Shown one piece after another: positions 19,801-26,575 of a DNA stretch of 26,575 nucleotides. The number at the start of each line of letters is the position of its first letter. Positions within the stretch are counted from its first letter, which is position 1. The notes below the pieces were generated by a model. That model was not told the DNA's origin and ran no database searches. It saw only the letters and a program-made list of their open reading frames with translations. A program made the position numbers and the translations under genes. The stretch is from Plakobranchus ocellatus (lineage: Eukaryota; Mollusca; Gastropoda; Plakobranchidae). The stretch lies in the NCBI GenBank assembly GCA_019648995.1, contig BLXT01000264.1, forward strand, positions 1,383,170 to 1,409,744. The letters are read 5' to 3'.

Positions 19801-22800
19801 AATGAAACTGCCGTTTTATATTATTACATATGAAAAATAAATAAAAAAATTAACATTCCCTAAAATAATTGCTAAAAACAATGACAGACAGAGATATTTT
19901 GAACTTTAATGTATGACATGTCACTAGAATAAAACAGATTTTAGATACCTCACATGCATTTTTTTAAATTTCACAACAAAAATGTTGATGACCTTGCTCT
20001 AAAAAAAAATCCAAAAGATTGGGGTGGGATTTTGGGAGACAGAGATTGGTACTCACCATCTATGAGGCCAAACAATGTGCAGGATATCCTCATTGATCTC
20101 ACTGGGATCCCATTTCATCATATATGTTTCATTACATCTTTTATCTGGTTCATATGGCACTTTGAGTGTTGGAGAAGAATTTGACTCATTCTGAAGAGTT
20201 TCTGTCCGTTTATTTTGCTGGCATTTATTACAGACACTTGCCACACTATTGACAGAGGCTTCAGTGCCTTCAGATTTCAAAAAAGTCTCTTCATCAGTTT
20301 CTTCTAAGGCATGACTTGTATCACTACTAATGGAATCCATGCTGTAACCACTGTTGAGGTTTGCTGAAGAAGTTTTAGTTGCAAAAAATTTTGGTAAAAG
20401 ATCAACATCTGCTGCCTTCACTTCTTCTATGCAATTTATTTTGCTGTTGGAGTTACTTTCACCATGAGCAGCTTTTTCAAGTTTTTGGTTATTGTGAAAA
20501 CTTCCTCTATCTATTGGAAAATACAGAACTCGGCTTTTTGGACCAATGCAGGAAGCCAGATTTTTGGGTCTATGATCAGGTATCAATTTTAGAAAAGAAG
20601 ATATTGATGACAAGAAAGACTCCATGTTGAAAGCTGAATTAAAGACCACTACATCTGCTACAAGGCTGAAAAAAAAAAATGCAAATTTTGAATGTCTTGT
20701 ACCATGTATGACTAGCTGGAAAACAAAATACTTTGAATTTGAAGAGGTTTTTACATATATCTGCTCTTAAAATATTTCTCAAACAGAAACTGCATGTTGG
20801 AAGAAAGAGCATCTTCAATTGAGAGAAAACAATAATTTCTGTTTGCAAGCTTGCAGCTTGTGGTTTGATTAGTCATTATAAAAAAAAAATTTTTTTCAAA
20901 AAGTTGTAAAAAACTTGCAGTACTTGTTCAACACAAACCTAGCTTCAATCATCAATATGGGTAGGAAACAATATACACTGTATAAAGAGCATATCGACAT
21001 GGTGCTGCCAATATTGCCTAAGTCTGACTTAGGCAAAAATCGAATGCTACCTTTTTTAGATACATTACTACATAACACATCATCTGATATAAGAAAAACA
21101 TGAAAGTGCCGGACCAATTTTTTATAATTAATAATTTCTAATTCTGCATTATTAGTTTTGTTTTGGCTTTTAAAATCACTTAAACTCGATTTTCTCCATT
21201 TCGCCAAAAACGAGTTAGGCAATATTGGCAGCACCATGATGATATATAGTAGGAACAATATCAAGATTAATTAGAAAGAATTAATTAGAAGGGACTAGAA
21301 ACACAAAATTGACAAATGAGGTTATGCATTAGCACATCATTCCACACCTTGTCAAACGATTTCATAAGCTGACACACTTTTCTGTAAGTTTTGTATTGAG
21401 GAAAACAAAATACAGATTTTTTTTTTTTTTTTAAATGCCAATGACAATTTAGAACTAAAAAAAGCATTGTAAAGAAGGCAAAACTTGCATCAAATGCCTT
21501 TTTCTAAAGAGTGTTGTTGATGACATCAGACTTATTAGGACTAGTTTACAAACATTTTTATGTCCTATTCTCTTTAAATAGTATTCTTCATTGGACAAAT
21601 TTAGTTGACTCTTAGCATACCTGGATAATATTTGATTATATCCATACTGGAAATCTCGATCCTGTTGTTTACGTACAGGGTAGACCAACTGATTTTCGTG
21701 GAAGTACAAGACCTTCTTCAAATTAGAAAGGTCTGGCCGAAGAGCTACAAGCTCAGCAAGGTTGAGTACTGAACTTGTGAAAAGCACTCTTAAAAGGAAA
21801 GAGATAAAAAAAAAGGTTTCAAGATTGATGTGCAAATCTATAATAGGGTCAACACAGTAAAATAGTTCAGTATTGTACGCTTATAGAGACATACTAAAAT
21901 TTTGAGCATTCTCTAAAAAAAAAAAAAGGCAAAATATTTCGAAATCCCAGTAGTTGCCTTCATCAATCCCCCCCATTATGCAGCATTATAAATTTTCCTC
22001 TAAAGCGCACATTGCTCTTAGTCTTAATACTTGCATTCTCATTAAAAAGAGGGCCTGGTATAAAACCACTAGCTAAGTGTAAATGGTGTGCATTCCTATG
22101 ACAATGATGTAGGAGAAGTTAAGTAGCCATTAGCATATGAAATGTAGACAAGAGGACTCGTTTGAATTTAAAAATGCTTTGAAAGATTTGAATATAATAT
22201 ATTTAATTTTTTTTTTTTTTTTTTTTTGGGGGGGGGGGGTTAGCAGAGACTTGGCATTATCACGCCATAGATGTTTTCTTTAAAGTATTTAAATTTTGAA
22301 AATAATTATATTATCTTAATTTGCAGAAAAGTATTTTAAAAAAGGTCTGATCACAATTGACATAAGTTGCATCATCATTTTTTTTCTTAAATTATTGCAC
22401 ACCCCATATATAATACCTACAAATAGTTCACCACTCATGCTGTGAATATTTTGACATTGGTATTAGAAATCAATTTTCAATTAGACCCTACAAGAAGACC
22501 AACTGCTGTGATTGGCCCCAATGTGTTTAAAATATCTAAAACTAAAAGACTAGCTTAATAAGTCTGATGTAACACAATAAAGCACTTTCCTTTGTCCACT
22601 TTCAATTTTTTTTTGTTGTATTTTTTTTTAAAAGAAAAATTCCATACTTTTACTCAGAATCAACAAATCTCTCTCCGATTTTCACTATTGCAAAGATCAT
22701 AGTGAAAATTGCCAAGCTGTTTCAATGACTGAAAATATCAAAATATGACTTCCAACACATTTGGACCAGTCTCAAGACAGTAATTTATGCATAGATAGTA

Positions 22801-24728
22801 CTTGTTTGATTCCCATACATCAGACAGTGTGTGGGTAGATACTAAATGTGCTATGTCATAATACAGACACAGAAAAAAATCCTCTCACCCTTTTTTCCAT
22901 CTTAAGTATGTCAGTACTTCACAATATAAATCTATTATCTCTTCCATTTTTACTACACCATCTATTTTTCATTCGAATCACACATAATCACTCCACACAT
23001 CCTTCACTTTATTTTTAGCACAAACAAACAAACATTCAGTAATTTTTTCACTTGAGACTTTCTAGAATCTAGCTAGCTAATTTTAGCTGATGGGGGAGGA
23101 GAAAGGGGTTTTATAATAATAAGCCTGCAATAATTTGGGCAGGGTAAAACTGACCACTTCCAATGCAAGCAAACTCACAAGGATGTGTCATTCTTAGCTT
23201 GATGATTGACTGGTTGATATGATCCAGGAAAAATTTTGAATAAGATGATGTTACAAATGGAAAAATAATCATTAAAGCCAATAGAGGATTTCATGATAGT
23301 TCAGAAAAACTAAAAACCTATTTTTAAAAAGGGCGGGCAATCAAATATTTATAAAAGCCTTTCTAGATCTAATTCCAATCACATTACACTGATTTTCTAT
23401 ACAAGGAACAAAACCCACACAAATAAGTTTACTGTAATTTTCAAATGCTTTTAAAGGTCTGAAACCTTTTTAAATCTAATTTCTGAAGATGAGCACACCA
23501 TGCTGCCTAGAATTGTTTGTACCACCCTAGATCTCTAGCTTGTCAGCCCTAACTTAAAATATGCTTTGTTTAGTTGGTTTTTCCACTTCATTAAAAACAA
23601 TTCTATTGTGACAAGGAAGAAAAGACTGTGTTTCGTGAAAAATATCAATCAAAATCAAAAGTTTAAATAAATGATGCTGGTAGTGGTACTACTATTGCAA
23701 TGCATCAGATGATTATAAATGCAAGAAAAATGTGACCCATAAAGTGAACATGAATTTCAATTTGCCAAGTCAATTCATGTGAAATTAAAAGTTTTCATTT
23801 CTAATCTAGATGAATTCTTGGCTCTAAAAATAGATTGAACTGCAGTAATAAAGGACTAATTTAAGAGATTCTATGCTTGACTGCCTCCTCCTTTTTGCAA
23901 TTTATTGTTGGTCAGCTATATTCCCCAGTTTAGAAAGATACAAACAAAATATGTACGTAGGTTGAAATTAGGTTGTGCTGGAAGAAAACAAATCTTTTAA
24001 TTTAAACCTCTTTTTAGTCTTAAATCTACAAGTTCTATGCTTTGAATAATGAGCAATTCAAGCAATTACACTTTAAAATATGAAAGATTCCTAGACTAAA
24101 TTTTGAAAACTTTAATTGTTTCAAGACCAGTCTTAATCTGATGAATCAGTGTTTGAATGTTTTAGAAAAGTCTTGAGAAAAAAACTTGGAGATTTTAAAT
24201 GCTGCATTAAATAATTAATAATAATTCTATAAAAATGTCCTTCCCTGCCTCCCAGTTCACTCACTCTTTGAGGTGACCATCTTACGCATTTCAGTTTATT
24301 TCAATAACCTTACAGAGAGAGAAGGTTTAAAACCTAAATATTGAAAATCCCCACACATGTGTAATACTCACAACAGGCACACACACTAGTCCTATACACT
24401 CCTGAAAATCAAAGCGCTTATTAGGTTCAGCACATCCATTTATGTGCCAAAACTCCGGCTTACCCCCCACCCCCTTCTCCAAACTTTAATTCAATAGCAA
24501 AAAATAATTATTTAGATTATATACAATCATTTCCTACCTAAATTCTTTAGAAAAAGGAATCACTTGACTCAAATATAATGAAGATGTTCTTGCTCTCCAT
24601 TGCCATTTTTTGGCGGGGAGACATACTGTTTGACATCTTGGTCCAATTTCTCTATCCTGCATTAACAATTGGACCAGTTGGCCATGTGATCCTCCACAAA
24701 ATGGCTCAATAATAAGCACGTCTTTCAT
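16809..24728 (-). CDS. GTDC1: GTDC1 / QTMAN glycosyltransferase, six exons, last exon missing
   Basis: Exons (minus): 24538-24728, 21621-21788, 20057-20665, 18974-19225, 17600-17670, 16809-16900. All junctions are GT-AG and join in phase to exactly 461 codons. The start [20 protein letters not shown] and [20 protein letters not shown] are the family N-terminus. [59 protein letters not shown] and [19 protein letters not shown] follow in the family order. The GT-B EX7E motif EFFGVSMLE (residues 401-409) spans the exon 4/5 junction, then [16 protein letters not shown] and [14 protein letters not shown]. In vertebrates GTDC1 (QTMAN) mannosylates queuosine in cytosolic tRNA-Asp. Exon 3 holds a variable Ser/Glu-rich insert of about 150 residues (roughly 170-315). 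A final exon, expected to carry a GEIAPFSW-like end, was not found; if the exon 6 donor were unused, a short unrelated tail would end near 16737. Confidence 0.95.
17931..18295 (+). repeat. Possible retroposed fragment in GTDC1 intron 4
   Basis: The stretch 17935-18065 is clearly GC-richer than its surroundings (CTCACCACTGACCAGG, GTGCCCCCTTGGCCAC), and the block ends with AATAAA at 18285-18290 before AT-rich DNA resumes. It could be the 3' end of a retroelement or a processed transcript in the plus direction. No coding similarity is recognised. Confidence 0.25.
20998..21238. mobile_element. Small non-autonomous element with 24-bp perfect terminal inverted repeats
   Basis: Positions 20998-21021 (CATGGTGCTGCCAATATTGC...) are the exact reverse complement of 21215-21238. 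They bound a 241-bp unit with no coding capacity, in intron 2 of GTDC1. The left arm overlaps a 19-bp perfect palindrome (GCCTAAGTCTGACTTAGGC, 21016-21034) not present at the right end. No clear target site duplication is visible next to the arms. This is MITE-like; the family is unknown. Confidence 0.7.
22207..22239. repeat. T21-G12 homopolymer step
   Basis: Twenty-one T are followed directly by twelve G. Lengths may be unreliable because of sequencing error. Confidence 0.85.
22679..22708. repeat. Perfect short hairpin in GTDC1 intron 1
   Basis: TTTTCACTAT and ATAGTGAAAA form a 10-bp perfect stem with a 10-base loop. Stems of this size arise by chance in AT-rich DNA, so no function is claimed. 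Confidence 0.6.
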
Positions 24729-24899
24729 TTTATATGACGAATGTTGTAGGGCCCTCTAGATTAATGGATCCCAGATCTTATCTTGGTTTTTTAAAACGCA
24801 GAAATATAGAAATTGTGATAGCCTAATCATCTTTTATTTAGAATCTAGTCCTTTAATCTTATCAATAGTATTGGTAGTATTGGTAAGCTTCAGCTTCAG

Positions 24900-25300
24900 A
24901 ATGTAGGTGATTTAAATCTATCTACTAGATCTAGATCTAGATTTAGGCATTTTATCTAGATCTAGTCTAGATCGAAATCTACAAGTACATTCAAAATCTA
25001 AACCTAGTCTTCTCTAAATCTAGACGTCTATAATTATGCATGTTGATACATAAATCTAGATCTAATCTAAATTTAGACAGAATTTACACATAATAAGGAA
25101 GGCCTAGATTATAATATATATATATGTAGATCTAGATATATATAGCACTGAACTGAGCCTAAGCCTGGATTAAGATCGTATTATATTACAAAGCTTACAT
25201 TCTGATATGACCAGAATGGGAATTTGTTGTTTTTAAAATTAGATCACTATTTTTTAGATCTATAGATAGAGTCTAGATATATTTATAGGTCTAGATCTCG
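24900..25300. repeat. TCTAGATC/AGATCT motif-rich region upstream of GTDC1
   Basis: Repeated, imperfect copies of TAGATCTAGATC, ATCTAGATTTAG and related strings fill this stretch, mixed with AT repeats (25113-25140). It lies 170-570 bases upstream of the GTDC1 start codon, so it overlaps the region where a promoter would be expected. The same motif cluster appears at 14865-15037. Confidence 0.75.
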
Positions 25301-26077
25301 TTTGTAAAGTAATGTTTCTAGACAATTTATAAACAATCAGTAATCAAAAAGTGGACGAACAGGATAACTTTAACTCTCCAAATAAAAATTAATAAGGACT
25401 GATAAATTTACAAGTTTTAAGAAGTCAATTGATGGGGAAAAGTAATAAATATGTTCTATAGGTTGTATGTCTAAGAATGAACTACACAAAAATGTTTAAA
25501 ACAACAGAGATAAGTGAGTTTGGATAGAGTTTAGACCAGATAAAGAACTGATGAAAAAGCAAACAATGACTAATGAGATTAGGCTTATCGATATAATACA
25601 TAAATATCTTGTACACCCGCCTTCTTCAAAATAATTATTTCTTCAGGGGAAAAAAGCGGCATTATGTACTTTCGCTTTTTTTTTGTTACTTCGACCATCG
25701 TCACGATACTTATTTACTTGTTTCAGCAGATGCGTTTTTTGGGGTCCGGTTTTTTTTTGTTTTTTTTTTTAATCTTTTCTTCCATTTTTATGTTAAAAAC
25801 GTTCGCACCGTAATCTACTCCATTCCTCTTTGTCGCCCGCCAACATTATAATTTGAAACTCGACTGAAGGATGACAGCGACAACAACAAATTATAAATCA
25901 AATCAAATGATGACGCAGCCCCATTAACTAGCCAAAGTTATTACAAAATAATGTAAATCTTGAATTCATTTAAAATAAGTTAGAACACATACAAGTGGAA
26001 TAAACAATCATAGTACGGTAGGGTGCATTCTGTTTCTTTTTCTCCAAAGCTTTCTTTTTATGAATGTAGCCCAATAC
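25301..26077. other. AT-rich sequence without a supported gene
   Basis: The plus-strand ORF at 25609-25851 is dominated by Phe from T-runs and is taken as chance. Minus-strand readings immediately left of 26078 could be the continuation of the possible exon at 26078-26160 if its donor is not used; that reading ends at a stop near 26008. Confidence 0.4.
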
Positions 26078-26160
26078 CTCAGATCATCGACCATAACAAA
26101 GTCTTCTTCTTCAGGTACCTTGTCTGGAATGGAACAGACATTAGCGATCATGCTCTTCCA
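26078..26160 (-). CDS. Possible internal exon of an unrecognised gene
   Basis: On the minus strand, a T-rich tract ending ...ttttcgag precedes 26160, and CTGAG|GTATTG provides a donor after 26078. Between them the only open frame that looks coding reads WKSMIANVCSIPDKVPEEED followed by FVMVDDL. The acidic, compact sequence is unlike the surrounding AT-driven translations. The gene would continue outside the window to the right (5') and possibly left (3'). Alternatively it is a terminal exon ending near 26008 with RYWATFIKRKLWRKRNR. I cannot name a family. The neighbouring 178-bp repeats lie in its putative upstream intron. Confidence 0.3.
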
Positions 26161-26233
26161 CTCGAAAAAAAAGTAATAAATAAAACTTTTTTTCATTCCC
26201 AATGCAATAGGCTCCAAGTGCACTGTTCAGGTT

Positions 26234-26575
26234 AGGCCGAGAGCATACTGAAGGCGGCAGTTAAAGGATCCATTTATATATGTTTGGAAACACTCTAGTT
26301 TATTTGGTGAGAAAGCACATTATATCGGCTGCTACTTCCATCTATTCTCGGGCGTCATAGCTATATTTTGGGCATTACAGACTTGCCTTACGTCTTTCCT
26401 TCTGTTGGATAAGGCCGAGAGCATACTGGAGGCAGCAGTTAGGTTAGGTCTTCAGTCCAACTATACATATTTGGAAACACTCTAGTTTCTTTGGTGTGCA
26501 AGCTGCGACTTTCATCTTGTCTAGGGCGTCGGAGCTTTTTTTTGCGTATTACAGCCTAGCCTTACGCCAGCCGCT
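26234..26575. repeat. Two diverged tandem copies of a 178-bp unit
   Basis: AGGCCGAGAGCATACTG at 26234 recurs at 26412 (offset 178). The following blocks also match: GGCGGCAGTT/GGCAGCAGTT, TTTGGAAACACTCTAGTTT, TTTGGTG, GGGCGTC and ATTACAG...GCCTTACG. Copy 1 spans about 26234-26400; copy 2 runs to the window end, so the array may continue beyond it. Copies differ by several substitutions and small indels, so the duplication is not recent. GC content is higher than the flanks. Confidence 0.85.

Larger units (their letters stand above)
21789..24537 (-). other. GTDC1 intron 1 (2.7 kb), no gene inside
   Basis: Donor GTAGGA at 24537, acceptor ccttttaag ending at 21789. It contains a T21-G12 homopolymer step (22207-22239), a short hairpin (22679-22708) and AT-rich sequence. 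I see no other coding region or RNA gene in it. Confidence 0.7.

Noticed and set aside
20896..21264. Minus-strand ORF of 122 codons and its plus-strand counterpart, both containing MVLPILP
   Set aside because: The shared peptide is produced by the inverted repeats of the 241-bp element, not by a gene.
1..26575. CRISPR arrays, bacterial operons, rRNA genes
   Set aside because: No regularly spaced repeats, no Shine-Dalgarno-led ORF series and no rRNA-like sequence; the DNA is clearly eukaryotic.

Overview
This is eukaryotic nuclear DNA, very AT-rich, with GT-AG introns, homopolymer and (CT)n tracts and many decayed transposon fragments. It most resembles an invertebrate metazoan. A lophotrochozoan such as a mollusc is my tentative guess, from the mix of piggyBac, Penelope-like and OTU-bearing DDE elements and the runs of AGATCTAGATCT motifs; no single feature proves it. 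The window holds a 24-base N gap (13561-13584).

Layout. (1) 646-2759, plus strand: the last three coding exons of a cysteine-containing, probably extracellular protein that I do not recognise; its 5' exons lie outside the window or are not visible. (2) About 2.8-5.6 kb: AT-rich spacer with no gene that I can support. (3) About 5.9-12.4 kb: a transposon graveyard, all plus strand. In order it holds a Penelope-like reverse transcriptase tail with GIY-YIG remnant, an IS630/Tc1-like transposase fragment, a piggyBac left end placed at the TTAA inside that fragment with a frameshifted piggyBac transposase, an unassigned coding-like block, an imperfect inverted repeat, and a long broken DDE-like transposase that ends in an OTU-like cysteine protease domain. 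(4) 14.6-15.5 kb: a small two-exon plus-strand gene or pseudogene with one in-frame stop. (5) 16809-24728, minus strand: six exons, 461 codons in perfect phase, of the glycosyltransferase GTDC1 (QTMAN, the mannosyltransferase of queuosine in tRNA-Asp). Its last exon was not found. A tRNA-derived SINE lies just past exon 6, and a small element with 24-bp perfect terminal inverted repeats sits in intron 2. (6) 24.9-25.3 kb: AGATCT-motif-rich DNA upstream of GTDC1. (7) 26.08-26.16 kb: a possible minus-strand exon of another gene. (8) 26234-26575: two diverged copies of a unit of about 178 bp.

Only GTDC1 and the first gene look like working host genes. The rest of the coding signal is mobile-element debris. 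The most unusual item is the fusion of a DDE-like transposase core to an OTU-like domain at 9.4-12.4 kb; its parts can be read across several frames, but this copy is dead.
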